Shown here: one piece after another, positions 43,696 through 53,073 of the stretch | Layout of the letters: each line of letters opens with the position of its first letter | Numbering within the stretch: the first letter of the stretch is position 1 | Origin: Ignavibacteriales bacterium | GTDB lineage: Bacteria; Bacteroidota; Ignavibacteria; Ignavibacteriales; Ignavibacteriaceae | Reading direction: 5' to 3' | Length of the DNA: 64,000 bases | Assembly (NCBI GenBank): GCA_016700155.1 | Contig: CP065001.1 | Span: 1,922,001-1,986,000 of the forward strand | Made by a program: the position numbers and the translations under genes | The notes under the pieces: model-generated | What the model saw: the letters and a program-made list of their open reading frames with translations, nothing else | Told to the model about the DNA's origin: nothing | The model's database searches: none

Positions 43696-44721
43696 CTATC
43701 GTACTTTTAATTTACCATTACTGATTAATTCTACCTTTTCAAGAACTTTACTTACATCCAGTTCCTTCATACACTCGTGATTATACGGACATTCAAGTTT
43801 GTTACAAATAATACAAAACAGATCTTCTTTAATCACAAAAGTAGAATTATCGGAATATGGTCCGTGGTTTTTAGGATTTGTCGGACCGAAAATTCCCAAT
43901 GTTGGTTTACCCAGTGCAGCGGATATATGCATTGGTCCTGAATCATTTGCCAAAATGATGTCACATTCATTTATCAATGATGCCATTTTATTAAGGTCGG
44001 TTTCAGGTGCTCTAACAGCCTGCGAGCCCAATGAGTTAATTATCTTCTCAGTATCAACTTCATCACCCGGACCCCAGAGGATAAGAAATTTGCATTTATA
44101 TTTTTTATCTAAAGTTTTACAGATTTCTATCCACTTTTCTGCATCACATCTTTTGGATGCCCAGCCTCCGGCAGGAATAATTCCAATTACATTTTCTACA
44201 TCCGAGAATGTTTCCTGAAAAAATGTTTTACCAAATTCTTTATCAGAAGGGGAAAGATAAAATGAAACTTTTTTAGAAATTACGGGAATATCAAGCGGTT
44301 TCAGGACTTCAAGATTATGTTCAGCCGAATGATAATCACCTCTGCCGGAAGTTGCAAGAATATTGTAAGCATATTTGCGTCCACGGTAAGCAAAACCAAC
44401 TCTGTATTTAGCGCCGGATAGAAAAGTAATTTGCGCACTGCGTGGGTTAGACCATAGATCAATAACCATATCATATTTTTTTTTGCGAAGACGAAGAGCG
44501 ACTTTTAGCGGGAATTCAGTTTTACCCATTGTCAGAACTTCATTAACAAGAGGATGATTTATCAATGAATCTTTTGCGAAAGTTTCTGTGAGGTAATCTA
44601 TCTTCACATATTTAAAATGATTATGAAGATTTTCAAGAGTAATAGTTGATAAGATTATATCGCCAATACCACGCGGTTTAATACAAAGGATTTTTTTTAT
44701 GTTCGACTTATCAATCTTCAT
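43696..44721 (-). CDS. glycosyltransferase family 9 (heptosyltransferase-like)
   Basis: The 341-residue GT9 protein has ILCIKPRGIGDIILSTITLENLHNHF at the N-terminus, GFAYRGRKYAYNILAT in the acceptor domain, GIIPAGGWASKRCDAEKWIEICKTL and LANDSGPMHISAALGKPTLGIFGPTNPKNHGPYS in the donor domain, and a C-terminal cysteine cluster CIICNKLECPYNHEC. It lacks the N-terminal cysteine segment of the other GT9 gene. The likely role is in LPS core assembly at the inner face of the cytoplasmic membrane. It is convergent with the GT4 gene (one base between stops) and starts just downstream of a dispersed repeat. Confidence 0.87.
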   Translation of the reverse strand: MKIDKSNIKKILCIKPRGIGDIILSTITLENLHNHFKYVKIDYLTETFAKDSLINHPLVNEVLTMGKTEFPLKVALRLRKKKYDMVIDLWSNPRSAQITFLSGAKYRVGFAYRGRKYAYNILATSGRGDYHSAEHNLEVLKPLDIPVISKKVSFYLSPSDKEFGKTFFQETFSDVENVIGIIPAGGWASKRCDAEKWIEICKTLDKKYKCKFLILWGPGDEVDTEKIINSLGSQAVRAPETDLNKMASLINECDIILANDSGPMHISAALGKPTLGIFGPTNPKNHGPYSDNSTFVIKEDLFCIICNKLECPYNHECMKELDVSKVLEKVELISNGKLKVR

Positions 44722-44780
44722 TTCAATTTAACTCCCCCAATTATTTATCTTGTCTGTTTCCACAAACTGTAGCAATATCC

Positions 44781-44857
44781 TTGTCCTGAGCTTGTTTCGG
44801 AATCTTGAAATGAGTTTTTGCTAACAAGTAGAACCTGAAACAAGTTCAGGTTGACAA
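44781..44857 (-). repeat. two-module dispersed repeat, copy A (inverted relative to copy B)
   Basis: Read on the minus strand, module 1 is TTGTCAACCTGAACTTG + TTTCAGGTTC (44857-44831), then a spacer of 26 bases, then module 2 GATTCCGAAACAAGCTCAGG + ACAA (44804-44781). Each module is an imperfect palindrome around ACTTGTTT or its complement. The same order of modules and the same total length occur at 58649-58724 on the plus strand. It lies between the GT9 gene and polA. Confidence 0.85.
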
Positions 44858-44918
44858 AAAAAGACTTATGCAAAATCATCCACCAGCAGCGGATTGTAAA
44901 TTCTAAATTGTACATTAC

Positions 44919-47708
44919 TTAGTGTGCATCGAGCCAGTTGTCACCAACTCCCGTCTCAACAAGAATAGGAACATTCATTGGAAGTGCTTTCTCCATCAGT
45001 TCTTTTATTAAAGGCTGAACATCATCTATCTCATCTTTCGGTGCATCGAACAACAATTCATCATGCACCTGCAATACCATTTTTGTTTTGAACTTTTTCT
45101 TCTCCAAAGCAGCGTGAATTTTTATCATCGCGAGTTTTATCATATCAGCAGCAGTGCCCTGTATAGGCATATTGATAGCGACACGCTCTTCAAACTGACG
45201 AAGAACTCTATTGTTGCTGTTAATGTTTTTCAGGAATCTTCTTCGTCCGATGATCGTTTCAGCATAACCTTTATCTCGTGCGTTCCGTACCGAATCATCC
45301 ATAAAATTTTTAACACGTTTGAAAGTGCCAAAGTAAGTATCGATGATTTCTTTTGCGTGAGTTTGAGAAACACCAAGGCGTGTCTTCAAACCGAATGAAC
45401 CGATGCCGTATAAAATTCCGAAGTTAACTTCCTTCGCTTTGCGTCTCATATCCGCAGTTACATCTTTCGGATCAACCTGGAAAACAAGTGCCGCGGTGCT
45501 TCGGTGAATGTCTTCGCCTTTCTTAAATGCTTTTGTCAATCCTTCATCACCGCAGATGCTCGCCATTATACGCAACTCAATCTGACTATAATCTGCGCTG
45601 ATGATCAAATGATCTTTATCTCTTGGGACAAAGGCTTTTCTTATTTCTTTACCACGTTCGGTTCTTATCGGAATATTCTGAAGATTAGGATTAACACTTG
45701 ACAATCTTCCCGTTGAAGCAACTGTCTGGTTAAAGTTTGTATGTATTCTTCCTGTTGATGGATGAATAAGTCCGGCAAGTGCATCAGTATAAGTTGATTT
45801 TAATTTCTGTACCTGTCTGAACTCAAGTATGTGTTCAACTATATCGTGTTCACCTCTTAAGTTTTCAAGTGAACGGGCATCAGTTGAAAATCCTGTTTTT
45901 GTTTTTTTACCTTTTGCTAATCCCAATTTACCGAAAAGAATTTTCTGTAATTGCTGTGGTGAATTTATATTAAACTCCTCACCGGCGGATTTAAATATTT
46001 GTTTTGAAAAACTGTCGAGTAGTTTTTCAAGGTCCTTACTTAGAGTTGTTAAAGTTTTTTTGTCAACTTTAATTCCTTCGCGCTCCATATCTTCAAGAAC
46101 AGGAGCGAGAGGGAACTCAACTTCATAAGCGACTTTCTGTAAATTTTCTTTTTCAATTTCTTTACTAAGTACTTCATAAAGCTGATATGTAACATCCGCA
46201 TCCTCACTCGCGTAAGTAGATAATTGATTAACATCAACTTCAAATATTTTTGAAGGATCTTTCTTTGCACCGATAAGATCGCTTAGCGGGATTGGTTTAT
46301 AGTTAAGATACTTCTGTGAGAGATCATCCATACCATGTTTCTGATCAGGGTCAATAAGATAACTTGCGAGCATAGTATCGAAATAAAAATTCTCAACCAT
46401 TATACCTGCACTACGCATTACTGATATATCAAACTTACCGTTCTGACAAACTTTTTTGATTTTCTTATTTTCAAAAACAGGTTTGAAGATTTTTACAAAG
46501 TCTGTAAGAGGCAGTCTGTCCTGAACTTCTTTGGAAAACAAGTCACCCTTTTTCGAAACAGGATTGACCGCAACAAAATACCCTTCACCAGCTTTCGTTG
46601 AAAAAGATGCACCGGCAAGATTAAGCGTAAGCGGGTCGAGTCCATCGGTTTCAGTATCAAAGACAAACAGATCAGTTTTATTAAGATCAGCCGCTAAATT
46701 CTTTGCGTCTTTTACTGTAGTTATAAGCTTATAGTTTGAACTTTTACTGTCGTGAACAACAACGGGTTTTTCCTCAACGATTTTTTCCTGGATAATTGAA
46801 ACTGGCTTTTCTTCCGGTGCAGATGAATCAACACTGTAAAACTTCATTAACCGTGTATATAGAGTTTTGAATTCCAGATCAAGAAGCACCTGTTTTAATT
46901 TATCAATGTCCGGCTGTTTGAATTTTGCTTTATCAAAATCGATATCCATCGGAACAGAACAATGTATTCTCGCAAGTTGTTTGGATAGAAAAGCATTTTC
47001 TTTGTTCGCGATTAATTTAGTACGTGTTCCTTCCTTAGTAACTTTATCGATATTCGCATAAAGATTTTCAATCGAACCAAATTCCTGTATAAGCGGCACT
47101 GCAGTTTTTTCACCAATACCTTTCACACCAGGAATATCATCTGATGTATCACCAATGAGAGCAAGGTAATCGATCATCTGCTCAGGCTCAAAGCCAAGAT
47201 CAGTTTTTATTTTTTCACGATCATACAACACAGGTTCATCTGAAGACCTGCCAGGACGAATTACTTTTACTTTATCGGTTACAAGTTGGAAGTAATCTTT
47301 ATCAGGTGTTATTGCAAAAGATTCAAGTCCGAGTTTCTCAGCTTTCTTTACGGCAGTACCAACAATGTCATCAGCTTCATAACCGGGTTGAATGAGAACC
47401 GGGATGTTCAACACTTCGACAAATTCCCTGATCTTCCCGATTTGTGGAATCATATCTTCCGGCATAGCCTGTCGTGATGATTTATAATGTTCGTATTGTT
47501 CGTGCCGAAAAGTTTTTTCCTTTGAATCGAATGCAACTGCTATGTAATCAGGTTTATGATCTTCAAGAATTTTCAAAAGCGCATTCATAAATCCGAATAT
47601 TGCGGAAACCGGTTCACCTTTAGAGTTAGTCAGCGGACGGTTAATAAATGCGAAGTATGATTTGTAGGCTATTGCAAGCGCATCAACTATGACAAATGTT
47701 TTAGACAT
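44919..47708 (-). CDS. polA: DNA polymerase I
   Basis: The 929-residue enzyme has all three domains. The N-terminal 5' nuclease (about 1-290) has ALAIAYKSYF, GYEADDIVG and IGDTSDDIPGVKGIGEKTA. The 3'-5' exonuclease (about 330-520) has FDTETDG near residue 350 and the other acidic residues (NGKFDISVM, ASEDADVTYQL), so proofreading is probably active. The polymerase domain has motif A DYSQIELRIMA near residue 706, motif B RRKAKEVNFGILYGIG and motif C QVHDELLF near residue 881. It fills gaps in repair and removes RNA primers. It is a single gene flanked by two intergenic repeats. Confidence 0.97.
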   Translation of the reverse strand: MSKTFVIVDALAIAYKSYFAFINRPLTNSKGEPVSAIFGFMNALLKILEDHKPDYIAVAFDSKEKTFRHEQYEHYKSSRQAMPEDMIPQIGKIREFVEVLNIPVLIQPGYEADDIVGTAVKKAEKLGLESFAITPDKDYFQLVTDKVKVIRPGRSSDEPVLYDREKIKTDLGFEPEQMIDYLALIGDTSDDIPGVKGIGEKTAVPLIQEFGSIENLYANIDKVTKEGTRTKLIANKENAFLSKQLARIHCSVPMDIDFDKAKFKQPDIDKLKQVLLDLEFKTLYTRLMKFYSVDSSAPEEKPVSIIQEKIVEEKPVVVHDSKSSNYKLITTVKDAKNLAADLNKTDLFVFDTETDGLDPLTLNLAGASFSTKAGEGYFVAVNPVSKKGDLFSKEVQDRLPLTDFVKIFKPVFENKKIKKVCQNGKFDISVMRSAGIMVENFYFDTMLASYLIDPDQKHGMDDLSQKYLNYKPIPLSDLIGAKKDPSKIFEVDVNQLSTYASEDADVTYQLYEVLSKEIEKENLQKVAYEVEFPLAPVLEDMEREGIKVDKKTLTTLSKDLEKLLDSFSKQIFKSAGEEFNINSPQQLQKILFGKLGLAKGKKTKTGFSTDARSLENLRGEHDIVEHILEFRQVQKLKSTYTDALAGLIHPSTGRIHTNFNQTVASTGRLSSVNPNLQNIPIRTERGKEIRKAFVPRDKDHLIISADYSQIELRIMASICGDEGLTKAFKKGEDIHRSTAALVFQVDPKDVTADMRRKAKEVNFGILYGIGSFGLKTRLGVSQTHAKEIIDTYFGTFKRVKNFMDDSVRNARDKGYAETIIGRRRFLKNINSNNRVLRQFEERVAINMPIQGTAADMIKLAMIKIHAALEKKKFKTKMVLQVHDELLFDAPKDEIDDVQPLIKELMEKALPMNVPILVETGVGDNWLDAH

Positions 47709-47723
47709 ATATTTTTATTTAAT

Positions 47724-47807
47724 ACTTAGTGAACCTAAGTGTTCTAAGTGTCTAAGTGGTAAAAAAAACACCACTAAGACACTAAGTTCACTAAGAAACA
47801 CTAAGAG
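47724..47807. repeat. imperfect palindrome of CTTAG/CTAAG units
   Basis: The left arm (47724-47760; ACTTAGTGAACCTAAGTGTT and CTAAGTGTCTAAGTGGT) and the right arm (47770-47807; ACCACTAAGACACTAAG, TTCACTAAGAAACACTAAG) pair around an A-rich loop. The arms consist of CTTAG or CTAAG units spaced by about 10-11 bases, and smaller matches occur at 9004-9033. It lies between the divergent polA and antiporter genes. Confidence 0.7.
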
Positions 47808-47926
47808 AAGTTGTTGGAATTAAATTCATTTATTGATTTCAATTTAATTAAGATTTACTTGAACTAAAAACATTATTGCATATTGAATCATATAACTTTA
47901 GTTTCGGTTCAACTAAACGAAAAACT

Positions 47927-49339
47927 ATGGAACATAACTGGCTTTCAATTCTTCCGCCTGTACTGGCGATTGCACTTGCAATAAAAACGCGCCAGGTATT
48001 TTTATCATTGTTCGTGGGAATTCTAACAGGCTGGATAATATTATCTGAAGGAAATGTTTTTAACGGAACTGCTCTTGCTATTCAATCACTCATCGATGTA
48101 TTCAAAGATGAAAGCAACACGAAAGTTGTTATCTTTTGTGCACTGGTTGGTTCATTGATAACTATCACTCATTCCAATGGCGGAGTTCAGGGCTTTATCG
48201 ATTTCATTCACAGGAAAAACTTGATCAGGTCAAGAAGAAGCGCTTCGTTGTTAGCATTTACTGTCGGATGTTTTGTATTTATTGAATCAAGCATATCGTG
48301 TTTAGTTACAGGCGCTGTATCTCACCCAATATTTGAAAAGTACAAAATCTCACGTGAAAAGCTTGCTTACTTTTGTGATGTAACTTCATCACCCATTTGT
48401 ATTTTAATTCCGCTCAATGCCTGGGGTGCATATGTGGTAAGTCTTCTTGAAAAAGAAAATGTCGGTGATTCAGTAACTGTTTTCCTGAATACAATTCCAC
48501 TTAACTTTTATGCAATTGTAAGTGTATTGTTCGCCGCATTTATCGCTTTCACTTATCGTGATTTCGGACCTATGAAAAAAGCTGAACATAGATCACAGCA
48601 CGAAGGAAAGACTATTGCTGACGGAGCTGTTCCGCTTGTATCAGAAGATGTTGTATCAGTTAAAGCAAAAAAAGGAATTCGGCATAAAGCATTTAATATG
48701 GTAGCTCCCATTGTTGTAATGATAATTATGATGCCAGTAAGCCTTCTTATTACAGGTGATGGTGATATTACTGCGGGTTCAGGATCAACTTCTGTGTTAT
48801 GGTCGGTGATGGCTGCAATATTTGTCGCTGGTATTCTATCAATGGTTCAGAAAATATTTTCATTGCAGGAAATTATGGACTTAACTCTAAAAGGAATGGC
48901 AGGTTTGATCCCGCTCGCAATACTTATGACACTTGCATTTTCGATTGGCAGCACTTGCAGAACTTTAGGAACAGGGGAGTATGTTGCATCAGTTGTGAAT
49001 ATGTTCCTGCATAAATCAATGCTTGCGCCATTGTTGTTCGCGGCATCTGCATTTATTTCTTTTTCAACCGGCACGAGCTGGGGAACTTTTGCAATAATGA
49101 TTCCCATTGCGGTGCCATCAGCGCAGTATATGGGATTTGACGTTTCACTCGCGGTCGCTGCAGTATTAAGTGGTAGTGTTTTTGGCGATCATTCATCACC
49201 AATATCTGATACAACAATTGTATCATCAATGGCAAGTGCATGTGACCATATTGATCATGTAAAAACTCAATTGCCGTATGCGATTTTTGCTGCATCCATT
49301 GCATTAATGTTATTTTTTCTTGCGGGAATTATACTCTGA
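47927..49339 (+). CDS. nhaC: Na+/H+ antiporter, NhaC family
   Basis: The 470-residue protein begins MEHNWLSILPPVLAIALAIKTRQVFLSLFVGILTGW and has about eleven hydrophobic segments, with the NhaC-type stretches HSNGGVQGFIDFIHRK, GCFVFIESSISCLVTGAVSHPIF, PLNAWGAYV, FSTGTSWGTFAIMIPIAVP and SVFGDHSSPISDTTIVSSMA. It should exchange Na+ for protons across the inner membrane. The frame is open upstream to a TTG at 47876, but the ATG 47927 starts a normal NhaC N-terminus. A hydrophilic loop near residue 215-250 is longer than in some homologues. It is divergent from polA, with the palindrome of CTTAG units between. Confidence 0.88.
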   Translation: MEHNWLSILPPVLAIALAIKTRQVFLSLFVGILTGWIILSEGNVFNGTALAIQSLIDVFKDESNTKVVIFCALVGSLITITHSNGGVQGFIDFIHRKNLIRSRRSASLLAFTVGCFVFIESSISCLVTGAVSHPIFEKYKISREKLAYFCDVTSSPICILIPLNAWGAYVVSLLEKENVGDSVTVFLNTIPLNFYAIVSVLFAAFIAFTYRDFGPMKKAEHRSQHEGKTIADGAVPLVSEDVVSVKAKKGIRHKAFNMVAPIVVMIIMMPVSLLITGDGDITAGSGSTSVLWSVMAAIFVAGILSMVQKIFSLQEIMDLTLKGMAGLIPLAILMTLAFSIGSTCRTLGTGEYVASVVNMFLHKSMLAPLLFAASAFISFSTGTSWGTFAIMIPIAVPSAQYMGFDVSLAVAAVLSGSVFGDHSSPISDTTIVSSMASACDHIDHVKTQLPYAIFAASIALMLFFLAGIIL

Positions 49340-49411
49340 ATATAATACCGGATTTTAATCTTGCAATTGTTTCGGTATCAGGTGACATTTATGTAACTAA
49401 AGGGTATTCAT

Positions 49412-49717
49412 ATGAAGAGAATAATATTTATTTCAGCGGTGTTATTCGCGTTATCAATCAATTGTTCAGATACTGAAGACAGCAAACAGACAAGCGAAGC
49501 AGTAATAACAGCAGTTGATACGCGGGAGTGTTCCTGCTGCGGAGGATTTTTTATAGTTATTGATAATTCTACTTACAGGTTCTATTCAGCACCAGCCGGA
49601 AGCAATGTTGATCTGTCAAATCCGGTTTTCCCTATCAATGTACTTGTTGAATGGAGAAAATCTGCAAACCAATGTCTTGGCGATGAGATTGAAGTCTTTA
49701 AATTATCAATGCGATAA
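49412..49717 (+). CDS. small lipoprotein with ECSCCGG motif
   Basis: The 101-residue product has a lipoprotein signal with relaxed lipobox SINC (cysteine 18). The mature part is about 83 residues, with RECSCCGGFFIVID and a later single Cys (NQCLG), an arrangement that could bind metal or form disulfides. DsbD in this window could keep these thiols reduced. No known family is recognised. A short AT-rich spacer separates it from the DUF488 gene. Confidence 0.6.
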   Translation: MKRIIFISAVLFALSINCSDTEDSKQTSEAVITAVDTRECSCCGGFFIVIDNSTYRFYSAPAGSNVDLSNPVFPINVLVEWRKSANQCLGDEIEVFKLSMR

Positions 49718-49785
49718 TGTTCTTAAATAATAAATAAATAAAAAAAATAATTTATATAAATACTATAACTACTTTGTAATTAATC

Positions 49786-50136
49786 ATGAAAATATCTATT
49801 CAAAGAATATACGATAAGAATAGTACGCCAGACGGAAAAAGAATACTTGTTGACCGATTATGGCCTCGGGGTATAAAAAAGGAAAATGCCAAGATTGATT
49901 TGTGGGCAAAAGAACTTGCACCGTCAAATGAATTGCGAAAGTGGTACAAACATGATGCTGAGAACTGGCTGGAGTTCAAAGAAAAATACTTTTCAGAACT
50001 TAGAAGTAAGCGGGAAAGTATAAATGAGCTGATAAAATTTATTGGAAGTGCAAACACCGTATTCCTGTATTCATCTAAGGAATTAGTTCATAACAACGCG
50101 GCTGCAATAAAAGAATACCTCGAATCAAAAAAATAA
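49786..50136 (+). CDS. DUF488 family protein
   Basis: The 116-residue cytoplasmic protein has the DUF488 signatures RIYDKNSTPDGKRILVDRLWPRGIKKE, LWAKELAPSNELRKWYKH and the later FLYSSKELVHNNAAAIKEYL. The family has no established biochemical function, though some members are linked to nucleic-acid or stress-related roles. It is a single gene with an AT-rich leader. Confidence 0.88.
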   Translation: MKISIQRIYDKNSTPDGKRILVDRLWPRGIKKENAKIDLWAKELAPSNELRKWYKHDAENWLEFKEKYFSELRSKRESINELIKFIGSANTVFLYSSKELVHNNAAAIKEYLESKK

Positions 50137-50249
50137 AAATTGAATTACTTTGATGCCTGCTAAGCAATAGTTTACTGCTAACAAATAATAATATCGTTGT
50201 AGTTTATCCTTCCAAAACTTAAGTTGACCAATAAATATTTTGGGGCTAT

Positions 50250-50336
50250 ATGGGCGACGAAAAAGAATTAATTGTTCGTGTTTCAGGTAATGTTTCTTCC
50301 TGCCTGTATATTTCCTCCATGATAATAAACTCATAA
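50250..50336 (+). CDS. possible 28-residue ORF in the DUF488 - OMP spacer
   Basis: An ATG at 50250 with GGGG nearby upstream opens a frame of 28 codons (MGDEKELIVRVSGNVSSCL and so on) ending with TAA at 50334. The codon pattern is like a real gene's, but the product is tiny and without a signal peptide. It could be a remnant or a leader peptide. I would not defend it as a gene without expression data. Confidence 0.15.
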   Translation: MGDEKELIVRVSGNVSSCLYISSMIINS

Positions 50337-50351
50337 AATATGGGGCATTCT

Positions 50352-50909
50352 ATGAAATTAATCTCAATAATTTTCGCAATCCTTTTCTTTACAATCACAT
50401 CATTTTCCCAGGAAGAAATACAAAAAGGAACTTATAATGTAGCAGGTTCTTTATCATTCTCATCCTCATCCCAGGATTACTCTGATGGCAAGCAGACCGA
50501 ACTTAGCATAACTCCTCAAATCGGATATTTCTTTATAAATAATTTTGCGCTTGGAATTAACCTTCAGTATCAGAAGAATGACACGGATGCATACAGCATT
50601 ACGACCTGGGGAATAGGACCAATGACAAGATTTTATATTGGAAAAAATATTATTCACCCTTTCATAGAACTTTCCTTTTTATACGGGGAGACAATGCCAG
50701 ACGAAACTGATGCGATGATAATTTCACGGAAAATCGGTGTAGTGTTTGGTCTGGATTACTTTATAACCAATAGTGTGGCGTTGGAGTCTGCTTTAAGTTA
50801 TACATTTGACAGTATGCTATTAACGGGCGTCTACCGATCATATTACTCGGATGATGAGATAATGAAACGTACTATAAAGTTCGCAATTGGACTGAACATT
50901 TTTTTATAA
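50352..50909 (+). CDS. outer-membrane beta-barrel protein
   Basis: The 185-residue product has a signal peptide (MKLISIIFAILFFTITSFSQ) and a mature part of alternating strands with aromatic residues at the turns (YNVAGSLSFSSSSQDY, ELSITPQIGYFFINNFALGINLQYQ, GPMTRFYIGKNIIHPFIELSFLYG, IGVVFGLDYFITNSVALESALSYTF), ending IKFAIGLNIFL. It looks like a small OMP_b-brl type barrel of eight strands. The ATG 50352 gives a normal signal peptide; the ATG 50340 would add four residues. It precedes the DUF3857 gene by 50 bases. The function is unknown. Confidence 0.72.
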   Translation: MKLISIIFAILFFTITSFSQEEIQKGTYNVAGSLSFSSSSQDYSDGKQTELSITPQIGYFFINNFALGINLQYQKNDTDAYSITTWGIGPMTRFYIGKNIIHPFIELSFLYGETMPDETDAMIISRKIGVVFGLDYFITNSVALESALSYTFDSMLLTGVYRSYYSDDEIMKRTIKFAIGLNIFL

Positions 50910-50959
50910 GATTAATTCAGTTAACTATAAAGTGATAGAAAGATCATAGGAATATTGAA

Positions 50960-52960
50960 ATGAAAAAATCTGTCTTCAAACAATTTATATACATAATAAT
51001 TTTGTTGATCATTATTAGTTCGACAGCACAGAGTCAAGAGGAAATGGAAGTTGAATTCGGCGAATTTACTTTAAGTGATTTCTCAAAAACTACTTTTGAA
51101 GCTGATCCAAATATCCCTGCCGTTGTACTATTTGAAAAAGGTCATATCTATTTCAATGAAAAGCTGGAACTAATTATCTCTGAACACCGGAGAATTAAAA
51201 TATTATCAACCGAAGGCTATAAGTATGCGACGGTACGAATACCCTTTAGAGAAGGCAGAAGAAAAGAGACACTAATAGAAGTTGAAGGTGTAACTGCCTA
51301 CATAGATCAAAATGGAAAAGTTGTAACTGTAGAATTAGATTCCGATGATATTTTTCCTGTGGAGTATTCCAAAGATTTTTCATATAGCGGATTTACTTTT
51401 CCGGCTATACAGCCCGGTTGTATTATCGAGTACTTCTACAAAAAAAGAACGCCTTCCATCTATAATTTTCCAACTAGATGGATCTTTCAGAAAGAAATTC
51501 CAGTGTTATGGAGTGAGTACCAGACGGATGTTCCCAGCATATACAGGTTTGCTGTATTCGAACAGCAGATTCATCCTTTCTTTATTAATGAAACAAATGA
51601 TTTTAATAAATCATATACAATAACGGAATCGAATGATATAGCTCTAACGCTAAACGGTTTTACAAAAAGATATGTTATGAAAGATCTTCCGGCAGTCAAT
51701 CAAGAGTTTTACATGAAGTCACCCGGAGATGCATATTCAAAAGTTATATACCAATTAGCCGCATATGATCCTCCTTTTTCCTCAATACAAAAAGTAACAC
51801 AAAGTTGGAAAGAACTTGGCAAAGAACTGATGGAACTAGAAAGTTTTGGCGAACGGCTTGAATGTCCTGATGAGCTAGCTGAAATCGTAAAAAAGATCAG
51901 GTCAGAATCCAGTGGAGAGCAGGAAATAATGCTTAAAATTTATGACTATGTTAACGAAAATTTTACCTGGAACAATCACTACAGCATTTACGCCAGTGAC
52001 CTGCAAAAAATATTTGAAACTAAGAAAGGCGATACAGGCGATCTTAATTTTGTACTTGCTGCTATGCTGAAGAAAGCCGGTATTGAATTTTATCCTGTAA
52101 TATTAGCGACACGCGATAAAGGCACAATATATACAGATTATCCTATAATTGATCAGTTCAATACTGTTGTTGTTTATGTTAAAACTGTCGCTGGTGAATA
52201 TCTTCTTGATGCTACTGATCAATTAAGACCTCATTATCTCTTACCTGAAAATGAACTAACTGATCTGGCTTTATTGATTCTCCCCAATGACGTGGAATGG
52301 ATACGAATAGTTCCGACCGGTCAGGCTATCACCATTAAACTGGCAAGCTTCGAGATTAATGTTAACGGAAGCATTAATGGAATTTTCAGAATTACAAATG
52401 AGGAATACTCGGCTCTTGATTCAAGAAAAAAAATATTAGAGTTAAATTCTACTGAAGAATATTTAAAGAGCCTGGTTCAATCATCTGCTTCAGGTGTTGA
52501 ATTAATAGATGTTAAAGTTACCAATAAAGATACAATCGACAAAGCTATTGTATTTGACGGAAGATTTTATTCGACTACGTATTCACAGGTATCCGACAAA
52601 GTGATTTATTTTAGTCCATACACTCTGGGAAAAGTGAAACAAAATCCCTTTACAGAAGATATCAGAAAATTTGACATTGATTTTATGTATCGAAGACAGA
52701 ATCACTTTAAAGTTAATATTTCCATTCCACAGGGGTTCAAATTTTCTGACTATCCTCAAAACATCACTATAAATACAGCAGATAACGGAGCGGTTTATAC
52801 AAGGGAAACAATAGTGCAGGATAATCAGATGACTTTCTCATCGAGTTTTATTATTAACAAAACATCTTTCCCGGTTGAAGAATATTCCGAACTAAAAAAA
52901 TTTTATAGTGAAGTAAATGCACTTGAAGCTGAACTGATTACGGTAATGAAAGCAGAATAG
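50960..52960 (+). CDS. DUF3857 protein with degenerate transglutaminase-like domain
   Basis: The 666-residue protein has a signal peptide (about residues 1-25, ending AQSQ), a DUF3857 beta-sandwich domain (about 60-250) and a transglutaminase-like domain (about 290-420) with KKGDTGDLNFVLAAMLKKAGIEFYPVILATRDKG. In this fold the catalytic Cys is normally where Thr359 stands, and the usual His region reads FNTVVVYV, so the triad appears lost. A C-terminal region of strands follows (DUF2569-like or unknown). The protein is likely periplasmic or surface-bound with a structural or binding role. It is downstream of a small OMP gene. Confidence 0.8.
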   Translation: MKKSVFKQFIYIIILLIIISSTAQSQEEMEVEFGEFTLSDFSKTTFEADPNIPAVVLFEKGHIYFNEKLELIISEHRRIKILSTEGYKYATVRIPFREGRRKETLIEVEGVTAYIDQNGKVVTVELDSDDIFPVEYSKDFSYSGFTFPAIQPGCIIEYFYKKRTPSIYNFPTRWIFQKEIPVLWSEYQTDVPSIYRFAVFEQQIHPFFINETNDFNKSYTITESNDIALTLNGFTKRYVMKDLPAVNQEFYMKSPGDAYSKVIYQLAAYDPPFSSIQKVTQSWKELGKELMELESFGERLECPDELAEIVKKIRSESSGEQEIMLKIYDYVNENFTWNNHYSIYASDLQKIFETKKGDTGDLNFVLAAMLKKAGIEFYPVILATRDKGTIYTDYPIIDQFNTVVVYVKTVAGEYLLDATDQLRPHYLLPENELTDLALLILPNDVEWIRIVPTGQAITIKLASFEINVNGSINGIFRITNEEYSALDSRKKILELNSTEEYLKSLVQSSASGVELIDVKVTNKDTIDKAIVFDGRFYSTTYSQVSDKVIYFSPYTLGKVKQNPFTEDIRKFDIDFMYRRQNHFKVNISIPQGFKFSDYPQNITINTADNGAVYTRETIVQDNQMTFSSSFIINKTSFPVEEYSELKKFYSEVNALEAELITVMKAE

Positions 52961-53073
52961 ATTTTTTAATAATGGTTGAGATCAAATTTCTGTTCCATAT
53001 TACTGAATATGTCCCGAGAATAATTTGATATTGACATTAAGTGGTTTCATTTATAAGTTACTTAAAGTAATGA

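Noticed and set aside
47724..47807. CRISPR array
   Set aside because: Units are 10-11 bases apart with no spacers of 25-40 bases, and they are arranged as a palindrome.
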